This document shows positions 33,201-40,693 of a DNA stretch of 52,111 nt, piece by piece. The notes below the pieces were generated by a model, which saw only the letters and a program-made list of their open reading frames with translations, was not told the origin of the DNA and searched no databases. Origin of the DNA: Bacilli bacterium (GTDB lineage: Bacteria > Bacillota_I > Bacilli_A > RF39 > UBA660); contig JAFQID010000036.1 of NCBI GenBank assembly GCA_017397685.1, positions 1 through 52,111 on the forward strand, written 5' to 3'. How positions within the stretch are numbered: the stretch's first letter is position 1; each line of letters starts with the position of its first letter. The position numbers and the translations under genes are program-made.

Positions 33201-33670
33201 ATATTGATTGGGAGAAATGTAATAATCCATGTTATGTAGATGATGGTGATCCTGTTCCTGAGATATGTATGGATAAGTTTAAACCTACTGATAGTAAGGG
33301 GTATGGATTTATATATAGAAATGTTGATTTGAGTAATTTGTTCCCTACTGAAAGGGTTATTGGAAATAACTGGGCTAATTCAGCTGAAATAATAAATAAT
33401 ATTCAAGCTAATGCTGAGAGGATATGGACTGATGAGTATCTTGAATATAGTTTCACGCTTACTCCACAAGCTATTAACAATATTAGGAATTATAATAATA
33501 CTAAGAATGGAATAGGTGGATACCTTGATAATAGTTTATATTCTTGTGATAAGGATAGTAATAATGCGTTTAAAAATTGTAAGAGTTCGTTCTTAGATTT
33601 ATATACATTAGATGACGGTCTTGGTGTTAAAATTAATAAATATACTAGAGCACTTGGAGGTAATGAGTAA
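30290..33670 (+). CDS. Large Cys-rich thioester-domain-like surface protein (adhesin candidate)
   Basis: A 1126-residue protein with a signal peptide (about 1-25). Residues about 95-235 resemble a thioester (TED) adhesin domain: NASYCLAPGK with Cys113, then a helical stretch GQKVTAARAIIAAN. The partner Gln that would form the bond cannot be fixed with certainty. The remainder is very rich in Cys and Gly/Ser. It has many CxxxC-type pairs (CTNGKCEVVDEGECQKNGC, CGCSHDGTC, CRGTCKSC) and two copies of a YYCENGS/TYCSGK-like unit. It ends KYTRALGGNE, with no membrane helix and no sorting motif, so it must be held otherwise, perhaps as part of the pilus. It overlaps both neighbours by a few bases. 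TED adhesins bind host surfaces covalently. Confidence 0.62.
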   Translation: MKKRFLSLFLISLFIISFDVIKIGAKTTDIGKVGEYETDLHGVGEGEDLNAPNVQGGVIDSDEVDEYVRQGYKIVDWDGEIYAYKSIDPSTSVGEFTIGGAVYADSNGNASYCLAPGKYFDTGSYTQTDFDASGFQFSNDNAMAMVASVLSQGGYTYGQKVTAARAIIAANTNLAGADSFGAGDGHSKNYHGIYSEIYGAATTGNYNSEYNMNYGTSNDFKAISALINAARNGSALNIPPSIDISTLTPENSNISVSSSSTTVPLLENDPIWDILARLGIDTVKYELMKCTNGKCEVVDEGECQKNGCILQKVNLCDGSKTSTTDEYKLKLKIPGSSTEGSVNIFLDSENPEKYQPEAVVQGDTSYTTEETPGTSTPDTEKEENYVEIETDLTINCMKDCTVSNGVHCPNSEMKPHTDSGMSCTNKDNFGDGPYDTYATGTSEDPYMNCILNACDDELKQEFRQEQYSPDAETCVIYCRSETEFYMADKTKVYAGMQFEYDIRDKVPFQAQSNAKLSAVVFQKKQCTSEIFYDRAPSAVSAEYSGDKSWLQRYAEATKAMVNAWNEWKKWEALLDWEGRNDKINHSASTARGNIYSSFDCGCSHDGTCLSVRDLGGEVYFWGSERYNYARQDKYSSYSGKYQPEDASQLNTKIDITKNPTTSYSTPHGKATTSGSAGRGDTCVNVGEKGCLEWACRGTCKSCTPGTPGDPNYVRNMENSTRSAYENAAKKVQKLIGDLKSCSLYSDTSAPSLGDIISGYSSPSAIGSIKGDAINNDVGLFVGYDDVNYGEEVEFKSQKQSSNEEMYYCENGSDERKLGDTSDCYKYTGSELEQKGGDKKESHYYTYCSGKLTGAKCESKSLNMPINDYATFIMDQEVDFFRDESYHTKAYTGQVFKGSGSGSNTSPLPSTIFPVSNDKKSGSTGLYGIDWRFTNIGLFKPTKLNNFLYYCSYEVYNTTTLYDCPYLDEDGNIDWEKCNNPCYVDDGDPVPEICMDKFKPTDSKGYGFIYRNVDLSNLFPTERVIGNNWANSAEIINNIQANAERIWTDEYLEYSFTLTPQAINNIRNYNNTKNGIGGYLDNSLYSCDKDSNNAFKNCKSSFLDLYTLDDGLGVKINKYTRALGGNE

Positions 33671-34098
33671 TGAAAGAAGCATCTTGGGGATATATGATAA
33701 TTTTACTTGGGGTTGTTATTCTTGCAATTATACTTTTGATGCAGAGAATCACTGTTACAAGTGAAGAAGACTTTTATTTAGGTCGTGAGGTTATGGAAGC
33801 ATCTATGCTTGATGCGGTTGATTATGGTACTTATAGACTTACCGGAAGAATTGTTATGAGTGAAGAGAAGTTTATAGAAGTTTTTCTTAGAAGATTTTCC
33901 GAAAGTGTTGCGAATAATAAGACTTATCAAATAGATTTTTATGATGTTTATGAGGAACCTCCAAAAGCTAGCGTTAGAATAAGAACTAGTAGTGGTACTA
34001 CAACTATTAATTCTGATGATTTTAGTACTAATATTGATACTTTACTCCATGGTATTTTGGAAACTATTCATGGACAAGGAGAACTTAAAGAAAACTAA
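33670..34098 (+). CDS. Pilin-like protein with uncleaved-type N-terminal helix (TadE/F-like)
   Basis: A 142-residue protein. MKEASWGYMIILLGVVILAIILL gives one helix starting almost at the first residue, as in pilins and TadE/F minor pilins. The soluble part follows (about 30-142) with YTRLT-like and IRTSSGTT beta segments. Its start overlaps the stop of the large adhesin-like gene by one base, so the two are translated together and may interact. It shares the MKEA N-terminus with the 92-residue pilin-like protein downstream (38819-39097). Confidence 0.6.
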   Translation: MKEASWGYMIILLGVVILAIILLMQRITVTSEEDFYLGREVMEASMLDAVDYGTYRLTGRIVMSEEKFIEVFLRRFSESVANNKTYQIDFYDVYEEPPKASVRIRTSSGTTTINSDDFSTNIDTLLHGILETIHGQGELKEN

Positions 34099-34105
34099 AA
34101 AAATT

Positions 34106-34129
34106 GATGCTTATATAGCATCTTTTTTT
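34106..34129 (+). terminator. Terminator of the adhesin operon
   Basis: GATGCT (34106-34111) and AGCATC (34117-34122) form a 6-bp stem with loop TATAT, followed by seven T. Confidence 0.85.
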
Positions 34130-34139
34130 GATAATTAAA

Positions 34140-34168
34140 TTGATTTTGATAATTATTTATTGTATAAT
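34140..34168 (+). promoter_or_regulatory. Promoter of the Tad-like operon
   Basis: TTGATT (34140-34145), a 17-bp spacer and TATAAT (34163-34168), 28 bases before the start codon. Confidence 0.65.
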
Positions 34169-34195
34169 GATTTTATAATATAGGAGGAAAAAAGA

Positions 34196-35047
34196 ATGAA
34201 TAATATAAAAATTGCTATTAAAAGATTTTTAAGAAATAAGAATACTGTTACTATTTTAGTTTTAATTTTATGTGTTGGACTAATTTATTGGGGATATAAT
34301 AGACAAATTAAGAAAAACACTGAACCTGTTAATGTTCCTTATGCACTTAGAGAGATAGAACCAAGAACTTTAATTACATCAGAAATGATTGGTACTATTA
34401 AAGTGGCTAAAAAGATGGTTAGTTCTGGTGTGCTTCGTTCAACAAATCAAATTGTTGGTAAGTATGTAAATTATGATGCTACTGTACCAGCTGGAAGTAT
34501 GTTTTATGAAAGTGTACTTGTTGATTGGAAAGATATGCCTAATAGTTTATGGCAAGATATTGAAGCTGGTTCAACTGTTGTATCACTTCCTGTTGATTTA
34601 GATAGCACTTATGGTAATTCTATTTTTCCTGGTAATTATATCGATTTATATTATGTTACTGTTTCTAATGAAGATGGTAAGAATAGTGGTAAGTTAATTT
34701 TTGGTAAGTTTATTGAAAGTATAAAAGTTCTTTCTGTTATTGATGGAGATGGAAATAATGTTTTTGAAAAGACTGTTGATGTTTCTACTCCAAGTAACTT
34801 AGTTTTTGCGGTTGACGAGGAGTATCATTTATTACTTAGAAAAGCTTCTTATTTATCAGGAACTATAGTACCTGTTCCAAGAAATGCTGATTATTCTGCG
34901 AGCCCTGGAAATACTAAGGTAAGTAGTTCATATATTAGACAATATATTTTAAGACAAACTCTTACTGTTGATGATACACAGCTAGATAATCTTACTTATG
35001 ATGAAAATATTGACAATAGTGATAATAATGGTGAGGTGAGTAAGTAA
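34196..35047 (+). CDS. CpaB/RcpC-like SAF-domain pilus assembly protein 1
   Basis: 283 residues: short basic N-terminus, one helix (about 18-36), then a SAF domain (VPYALREIEPRTLITSEMIGT, KYVNYDATVPAGSMFYES) and a beta-rich part with GNYIDLYYVT. CpaB/RcpC proteins belong to Tad pilus systems; in Gram-positives they sit outside the membrane and their role is unclear. The SAF domain is related to sugar-binding antifreeze-like folds and might bind peptidoglycan. It starts behind TAGGAGG. The next gene is a clear duplicate and begins right at its stop codon. Confidence 0.82.
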   Translation: MNNIKIAIKRFLRNKNTVTILVLILCVGLIYWGYNRQIKKNTEPVNVPYALREIEPRTLITSEMIGTIKVAKKMVSSGVLRSTNQIVGKYVNYDATVPAGSMFYESVLVDWKDMPNSLWQDIEAGSTVVSLPVDLDSTYGNSIFPGNYIDLYYVTVSNEDGKNSGKLIFGKFIESIKVLSVIDGDGNNVFEKTVDVSTPSNLVFAVDEEYHLLLRKASYLSGTIVPVPRNADYSASPGNTKVSSSYIRQYILRQTLTVDDTQLDNLTYDENIDNSDNNGEVSK

Positions 35048-35895
35048 TGGAACAAATAAAGAAGTTTTTTAAAAATAAAACGATAGTTTCTATTATAGCT
35101 ATTGTTGCTTGTATTGGTATACTTTATTTCTTCTATAATAAGAGAATTAACGATGAAATAAGACCAATTGAGGTTCCTTTTGCTAATAGAGAGATTCCTG
35201 CTAGAACGGAAATTACTTCTGATATGATTGGCACTGTGAAGATATCTAGTTCTATGATAAATAAGTATGTTGTTACCAGTCAAAAGGATATACTAGGTAA
35301 GTATGTAAATTATAATACTAAGATACCTGCTAATAGTTTGTTTTATAGTTCTACTTTAGTTAACTGGGAAGATATGCCGGATTCTGCTTGGTCTAATATA
35401 CCTAATGGTCATACTATTGTTTCTCTTCCTGTTAATGCTCAAACTACATATGGTAGTTCCATTTATCCTGGAGATAAGATAGATCTTTATTATCAAACTT
35501 ATGATAGTGGACTTCTTGTTGTTGGAAGATTAATAAGTGGTATTACTGTTCTTGCTGTTAAGGATGTTCAAGGAGGACATATATTTAAAAAGAGTGCTAA
35601 TCAAAAGGAGGCTGCTGCTCTTATTTTCTCTGTACCTGAGGATTTACATATATTTTTAAGACAGGCTATGTATTTAGATGGGCAAGTAATTCCTGTTCCA
35701 AGAAATAAGAATTATAATCCTTCTTCTACTGAAATTAGTAGTGAGGATTTGAAACAATTGATTAAATCTCAAGTTGTTAGTAGTGATGATATTATTGATA
35801 AAATAGATACTAATGAAAATAGTTTTGATGTAAATCCTGATATAAATAGTGATGTGAACGAAAATGTAAATAATAATACAAATGTTAATGAATAA
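35047..35895 (+). CDS. CpaB/RcpC-like SAF-domain pilus assembly protein 2
   Basis: 282 residues, colinear with the gene before: helix at about 15-33, SAF segment VPFANREIPARTEITSDMIGT, KYVNYNTKIPANSLFYSS, WEDMPDSAW and GDKIDLYYQT. The pair most likely arose by tandem duplication and may form a hetero-oligomer. The C-terminus is an Asn/Asp-rich low-complexity tail, longer than that of its partner. Its start overlaps the stop of the previous gene (GTAATGG). Confidence 0.82.
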   Translation: MEQIKKFFKNKTIVSIIAIVACIGILYFFYNKRINDEIRPIEVPFANREIPARTEITSDMIGTVKISSSMINKYVVTSQKDILGKYVNYNTKIPANSLFYSSTLVNWEDMPDSAWSNIPNGHTIVSLPVNAQTTYGSSIYPGDKIDLYYQTYDSGLLVVGRLISGITVLAVKDVQGGHIFKKSANQKEAAALIFSVPEDLHIFLRQAMYLDGQVIPVPRNKNYNPSSTEISSEDLKQLIKSQVVSSDDIIDKIDTNENSFDVNPDINSDVNENVNNNTNVNE

Positions 35896-35912
35896 AAAGA
35901 AAGGGTTTAAAA

Positions 35913-37049
35913 ATGGATGATGTTGTTTTTTCACAAATAGATTTTGGTTTTTTAGAACCGCTACTTGAAGATGAAGATATTACAGATATATCTTATTCTA
36001 ATGGTGGTAATCTTTTTGTTAAAACTTTAACACAAGGTATACAGCCTAGGGAAATAGAAAATGTTAATAACGAGTTTATGGAAAAACTTGCATTTCAGTG
36101 TTCAAATGTAATGGGAAAAACATTTAATATGGCTCATCCATTTTTGGATGCTGAAAGTGCTGAACTTCGTCTTAACTTTGTTCATGATTCGATTGCGACT
36201 AATGGTATTGCGTGTTTAATAAGAAAAACACCTGCGAAGATAAGACTTAATAAGGAAAAGTTACTTTCTGAGGATTATGTATCAGAAAGACTTCATGATT
36301 TTTTGGTGACTTGTGTTGGTGGCCACTGTAATATACTTGTTAGTGGAGAAACTGGTAGTGGTAAAACTGAGCTTGTTAAGTATCTTGCTAGTAAGACAAA
36401 GGAAGATGAAAAGATTATTACTATTGAAGATACACTTGAACTTCACCTTGATAGAATATATCCTGATAGAGATATTGTTGCGATGAAGACTAATAATATT
36501 GCTTCTTATTCTGATGTTCTTGTTACTTGTATGAGACAAAACCCAAGATGGATTTTACTTTCTGAGGTACGTAGTGCCGAAGCTGTTATGGCTGTTAGAA
36601 ACTCTATATCTTCTGGTCATAATATTTTATCTACTATTCACTCTGATAAAGCTAGTAGTATTCCAATGCGTTTATATTCACTACTTGAGAGTAGTCAAGA
36701 AATTGATCAATTTCTTAAGAGTATTCATAGATATGTACAACTTGGTATACACGTTAAGGGATATTTTTCAGGTAAGTATGAGAGATTTCAACGTGAAATT
36801 GTTCAAGTTTGTGAGTTTTATGTGGATGATGAAGATGGAGAAGCAAAAGCAAATATAATATATTCTCGTGATTTACAAGGTAATGAAGTTTATAATAATC
36901 CTACTAAATATTTAATAGATTATCTAGCTTCTCAAGGTGTTGTTATGAATAGGGAAATCTTTAAAAGCGAAGCTGAAGATAGTAATGTAAGTGGTAATGA
37001 AAGTACTGAGAATATTAAAAAAGATGAAATTGAAATGATAGAATTTTAG
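35913..37049 (+). CDS. tadA: TadA/CpaF-type secretion ATPase
   Basis: A 378-residue type II/IV secretion ATPase. Walker A is SGETGSGKTELVKYLAS (about 142-150). IITIEDTLELHLDR gives the Asp box, ILLSEVRSAEAVMAVRNSIS the Walker B region (about 213), and GHNILSTIHSDKASSIPMRL the His box. It drives pilus assembly from the cytoplasmic face, together with the TadB and TadC proteins that follow. It is shorter at the N-terminus than many TadA proteins. The last 30 residues are acidic and variable. Confidence 0.92.
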   Translation: MDDVVFSQIDFGFLEPLLEDEDITDISYSNGGNLFVKTLTQGIQPREIENVNNEFMEKLAFQCSNVMGKTFNMAHPFLDAESAELRLNFVHDSIATNGIACLIRKTPAKIRLNKEKLLSEDYVSERLHDFLVTCVGGHCNILVSGETGSGKTELVKYLASKTKEDEKIITIEDTLELHLDRIYPDRDIVAMKTNNIASYSDVLVTCMRQNPRWILLSEVRSAEAVMAVRNSISSGHNILSTIHSDKASSIPMRLYSLLESSQEIDQFLKSIHRYVQLGIHVKGYFSGKYERFQREIVQVCEFYVDDEDGEAKANIIYSRDLQGNEVYNNPTKYLIDYLASQGVVMNREIFKSEAEDSNVSGNESTENIKKDEIEMIEF

Positions 37050-37062
37050 AAGGAGGAAAGGT

Positions 37063-37962
37063 ATGTATATAGAAATTATTGTTGTAGCCGCTATTCTTAT
37101 ATTTCTATATTTTTATAGAAAGAATGTTGGTGATAATTCGTATAAGTTTATAATTAAAACTGCGCAAAATACTTATGAGAAGTATGCTCCTTATTCATTT
37201 AAGGTAGTTCGGGAAAAGGCTAAGGAACTTGGTCAAGAGTATACTCCAAGACAGTATGCTATTCAGGTTGCTATATTTGGGGTTGCTGCGGCATTTATTT
37301 CTTATATATATTTTTATAGTATTATTTGGTGCATTGTTTATAGTGTGGCAGCTATTATGTTTATACCTTATCTTACTTTTTTAAGATGTAGAAAAGCTTA
37401 TAGTGATTTTATTTTTGAACAAATACAAGTATATACTACTAACGTTATTATGGAGTTTAATACTACTCAATCATTTGTTAAAGCACTTGAGGGTGTGCGT
37501 GATTCAGGAGTACTTGAGCAACCGCTTTTAGGTGATGTTAACGAGATGATTCAAATGTCTTATGAAAATGGTACGATTGATGAAGCTATTAGATTTATGA
37601 ATGAAAAGTATGATTTTTATGTAGTTAAGAATATGCATCAATTATTTATTCAAATCACTAAGGAAGGTTCTAAAGATTCAGGTGACGCACTTGAGGGTAT
37701 GCTTCAAGATATAGATATGCTTGTTGAGAGCGTTTATCGTGATAGAATTGATAGAAATACTTTTTATAAACAGTTTATTACGTTTGGATTAATGCTTTAT
37801 TTTCTTGTAATTCTTGTTCAAGTTTTACTTGGTAAAGCTAGTTATGCAAGCTTACTTGACATGTGGTATGTACAGCTTTTGCTTCATTGTGTTATTTTTA
37901 TTAATACATATTTCTTGGTGTCAGGTACAAAATATTATCATGAGGATGTGGGGGCGGAATAA
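37063..37962 (+). CDS. TadB-like pilus inner-membrane protein
   Basis: 299 residues with an N-terminal helix, a pair of helices near 72-110 and two at the C-terminus (about 240-260, 270-290). The cytoplasmic domain between them (VIMEFNTTQSFVKALEGVRD, MIQMSYENGTIDEAIRFM, IQITKEGSKDSGDALEGM) is a T2SSF/GspF-like helical bundle. As the platform protein it would couple ATPase movement to pilin insertion. Starts behind AAGGAGGAAAG, 13 bases after tadA, and abuts the TadC-like gene. Confidence 0.82.
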   Translation: MYIEIIVVAAILIFLYFYRKNVGDNSYKFIIKTAQNTYEKYAPYSFKVVREKAKELGQEYTPRQYAIQVAIFGVAAAFISYIYFYSIIWCIVYSVAAIMFIPYLTFLRCRKAYSDFIFEQIQVYTTNVIMEFNTTQSFVKALEGVRDSGVLEQPLLGDVNEMIQMSYENGTIDEAIRFMNEKYDFYVVKNMHQLFIQITKEGSKDSGDALEGMLQDIDMLVESVYRDRIDRNTFYKQFITFGLMLYFLVILVQVLLGKASYASLLDMWYVQLLLHCVIFINTYFLVSGTKYYHEDVGAE

Positions 37963-38747
37963 TGGAAATAGTATTAGTTGGAGTTATATTGTTATTATGG
38001 CTTGTTTATATTGGTCAGTTTAATTTTAATAAGTTTGTTGAGGATAATAAGGGTTTATTTTCTAAGTTAAAAGAAGATGATTATGATTTTTTACTTACTG
38101 CTAGATATGGTGATAATGTTGATCATGAAGTTATGTATCAAAAAAGAGTTAAAGATGCAATAATTATATTTATATTAGGCCTTATGGTAATCATTGGAAG
38201 TTTCTCGGCGGTTAAGTTGGTTGTTGTTTTGGGTCTTACTTATATTACTTTTAAGGGTGGTTATAATAAAGTTAAGAATTATTATAAATATCATTTACAT
38301 GAGATTAATTTAAGGCTTCCATATTATCTTAAAAGTCTTGAGATTTTGATACAACATTATACTGTACCTGTTGCGATTACAAGATCACTTGATAGTGCAC
38401 CTGAGATGTTTAAGCCTGGTCTTAGAGAACTTATTGCTAGTATTGATGCTGGAGATTCGTCAGTTGAACCATATATGGCTTTTGCGAGAAGGTATCCGGT
38501 AAGAGATTCAATGAGAATGATGAGACTTTTATATAGACTTGGTCTTGGTAATCAAGAAAGAAAACAGGAGCAGTTAATAGTTTTTTCAAGAACAATATCT
38601 AATCTTCAAGCTAAAAGTAGGGAAACTAAATATAAAGAGAGACTTGAAAAAATGGAAAAGAAAACTATGACTATGCTTGGTAGTACGGGTGCTGGGGTTC
38701 TTGGCATATTATTACTTTCAATATTACAATCATTTACGATGTTTTAA
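37962..38747 (+). CDS. TadC-like pilus inner-membrane protein
   Basis: 261 residues with helices at about 1-18, 67-98 and a C-terminal one (about 240-258). The central part (LNLRLPYYLKSLEILIQHYTVPVA-type, ITRSLDSAPEMFKPGLREL) resembles the second GspF-like protein of Tad systems. It shares one base with the end of the previous gene. The promoter of the next gene lies right behind its stop codon, with no clear terminator. Confidence 0.78.
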   Translation: MEIVLVGVILLLWLVYIGQFNFNKFVEDNKGLFSKLKEDDYDFLLTARYGDNVDHEVMYQKRVKDAIIIFILGLMVIIGSFSAVKLVVVLGLTYITFKGGYNKVKNYYKYHLHEINLRLPYYLKSLEILIQHYTVPVAITRSLDSAPEMFKPGLRELIASIDAGDSSVEPYMAFARRYPVRDSMRMMRLLYRLGLGNQERKQEQLIVFSRTISNLQAKSRETKYKERLEKMEKKTMTMLGSTGAGVLGILLLSILQSFTMF

Positions 38748-38756
38748 AATAAATTA

Positions 38757-38785
38757 TTGATTATTAAAAAAACGTAGTGTATAAT
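38757..38785 (+). promoter_or_regulatory. Own promoter of the pilin-like gene
   Basis: TTGATT (38757-38762), a 17-bp spacer and consensus TATAAT (38780-38785), 36 bases before the ATG and followed by AAAGGAGGAG. It would give extra transcription of the pilin-like gene over the assembly genes. Confidence 0.65.
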
Positions 38786-38818
38786 TAAATTATATAGAAT
38801 AAAGGAGGAGATTTATAA

Positions 38819-39097
38819 ATGAAAGAAGCTACTGGAGAATTAAATATGACTGTTGTCACACTTGTTGCGGTTGCGGCTGTAGGAGCACTTTTCTACTTTG
38901 TTATATGGCCAGTTATTCAAAGGATGGTTATGAACCAAACTTGTAGTACTTATGGTGGTGAGTTTACTGCTGTCGAAGCTGAGGGTAGTGAGTGTAGTGG
39001 CCTTGATAATGATAAAGTTACTTGTTGGAAATGTTGTCCTGATGGTGATAAAAGTAGTCCTAGATGTATAGTTGCTACTGAAAATAGTGAAGAATAA
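38819..39097 (+). CDS. Small pilin-like protein (major pilin candidate)
   Basis: 92 residues: MKEATGELNMTVVTLVAVAAVGALFYFV is a short hydrophilic leader and one helix, like Flp/Tad pilins. A small Cys-rich domain follows (NQTCSTYGG, EGSECSGL, VTCWKCCPDG, PRCIV), probably with disulfides. The strong ribosome site, own promoter and position right after tadC fit the major subunit. Type IV pilins usually show a peptidase site (G|xxxxE); here the leader is only a few residues and no prepilin peptidase is encoded in the window. Confidence 0.68.
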   Translation: MKEATGELNMTVVTLVAVAAVGALFYFVIWPVIQRMVMNQTCSTYGGEFTAVEAEGSECSGLDNDKVTCWKCCPDGDKSSPRCIVATENSEE

Positions 39098-39118
39098 TTA
39101 AATAAGGAGCAATAAATT

Positions 39119-39649
39119 ATGAGAGAGTCTATGGGTGGAAGTTGGTTAATAGGTATTGTAGCACTATTCATAGTGCTCTTTTCTGGTTTTATTGCTTATT
39201 CTGTTAGTTATACTAAGGCATTTAAAACTAAGAATCAAATTGTTAATTTAATAGAAAAGAATGAAGGGTTTACATTTTTTAGTGGAGATGTAGGAAATGT
39301 TAGTAATGATATGCTTTCTACTGATCCTTCTAGTGAAGCACAAGCGTATTATTATATTAAACAAACTGGTTATAATACGGGAGATATATCTTGTGAGAAA
39401 CATGGATATGGTTCTATGCAGGCTGGTGGATATTGTTTGCAAAGGTATTGTAATAATATGAATTATACTGGTGTTTCAGGTGATGCTAGGGTATATTATA
39501 AAGTTACAACATTTATTAAGTTTAATATACCTGTTATTAATGTTGGGGTTAATATTCCAATTACTGGTGAGACTAAATCTTTATATTATGAAAATCCAAA
39601 TGTTGATATTAATAAATTACCATGTGTTGATATGATTACTGGATATTAA
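39119..39649 (+). CDS. Pilin-like membrane protein (minor pilin candidate)
   Basis: 176 residues: MRESMGGSWLIGIVALFIVLFSGFIAYSV is a single N-terminal helix with an almost absent leader, followed by a soluble domain (about 35-176). Four or more cysteines are seen (DISCEKHGYG, GYCLQRYCNNM, LPCVDMI). It follows the small pilin after 21 bases behind AAGGAGC. TadE/F-type minor pilins have this layout. Function is inferred from position. Confidence 0.65.
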   Translation: MRESMGGSWLIGIVALFIVLFSGFIAYSVSYTKAFKTKNQIVNLIEKNEGFTFFSGDVGNVSNDMLSTDPSSEAQAYYYIKQTGYNTGDISCEKHGYGSMQAGGYCLQRYCNNMNYTGVSGDARVYYKVTTFIKFNIPVINVGVNIPITGETKSLYYENPNVDINKLPCVDMITGY

Positions 39650-39670
39650 TTTGAGGGGAGAGATTAAAAA

Positions 39671-40615
39671 ATGAATGTAATGGTAGTTAATAAGTATAAA
39701 GAAATGCTTATGGGACTTGATATTGAGGTTATGAAGTCTATTGAGGGAGTATTTAATGTTGATGAGATAATTGATACTTTTTCTAATTTTTATTATGATA
39801 AGATGATTCTTGATATTACTGCGATTAGAGATTATCAGAATTTTGATAATTTGCAAAAGCTTGCGATGAATATTAATATGGAGAATGTAATACTTCTTCT
39901 TGATGATAATCCTGAGAGTGATTCTAAGAGTTATTTGTCTAAGTTAATTTCTATAGGTATTTATAATTTTACAAGAAATATTAATGGAATTAATTATTTA
40001 CTTGTTCATCCTCATACTTATAAGGATGTTGTTAATATTCATAATCTTAGTGATTTAGAAGCTAGTATGAGCAGTAATGATAGTAATGCTTCTGGTGATA
40101 GTTATTCTGGTAAACTTAGAATTATTGGTTTTAAAAATATGACTAATCATGCTGGGGCTACTTCTTTAATTTATATGCTTAGAAAAATACTTTCTGAGAC
40201 TAAGAGTGTTGCGGCGATTGAGGTAAATAAAGTTGATTTTGTATATTTTAATGATAAGGAATTAGTTAGTACTACTACTGCTGATTTACCCAAAGAGCTT
40301 ATGAAGAAACAGTTATGTGATGTTGTTTTTGTGGATTTAAATGATTATCCTGATGTTGATATATGTTCTACTGTGTTTTATTTAATAGAGCCATCAACTA
40401 TTATGCTTAATAAGATGCTTAAGAAAAATAGATATGTTCTTGAAAAGCTTGCTAATGAGAAAGTAATTTTAAATAAATGTGTTTTGAGTAGTGAAGATAT
40501 TGCTACTTTTGAATATGAAACTAAGCTTAAGGTGTATCATTCTTTGCCACCGCTTGATGAAAGACAAAGTGATATTGCCGAAATTAGGAAGTTTTTAAGT
40601 AAGATTGGACTATAA
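39671..40615 (+). CDS. TadZ/CpaE-like protein with a degenerate ATPase site
   Basis: 314 residues. Residues about 1-120 look like an atypical receiver-like domain. From about 150 there is a MinD/ParA-like fold (KLRIIGFKNMTNHAGATSLI at the P-loop position, CDVVFVDLNDYPDV at the Walker B position). The P-loop lacks the KGGxGKT lysines, so ATP hydrolysis is doubtful. TadZ/CpaE proteins localise Tad machines at the pole. Starts 21 bases after the minor pilin gene behind GAGGGGAG. Confidence 0.72.
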   Translation: MNVMVVNKYKEMLMGLDIEVMKSIEGVFNVDEIIDTFSNFYYDKMILDITAIRDYQNFDNLQKLAMNINMENVILLLDDNPESDSKSYLSKLISIGIYNFTRNINGINYLLVHPHTYKDVVNIHNLSDLEASMSSNDSNASGDSYSGKLRIIGFKNMTNHAGATSLIYMLRKILSETKSVAAIEVNKVDFVYFNDKELVSTTTADLPKELMKKQLCDVVFVDLNDYPDVDICSTVFYLIEPSTIMLNKMLKKNRYVLEKLANEKVILNKCVLSSEDIATFEYETKLKVYHSLPPLDERQSDIAEIRKFLSKIGL

Positions 40616-40639
40616 TTTTACATTAATATGTTTTATGTA

Positions 40640-40668
40640 TTGACAAAATTGATATTATTTTATAGAAT
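40640..40668 (+). promoter_or_regulatory. Promoter of the VirB2-like gene
   Basis: Consensus TTGACA (40640-40645), a 17-bp spacer and TAGAAT (40663-40668). Confidence 0.65.
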
Positions 40669-40693
40669 TTAGATATTGAAGGAGAAGATGTTT

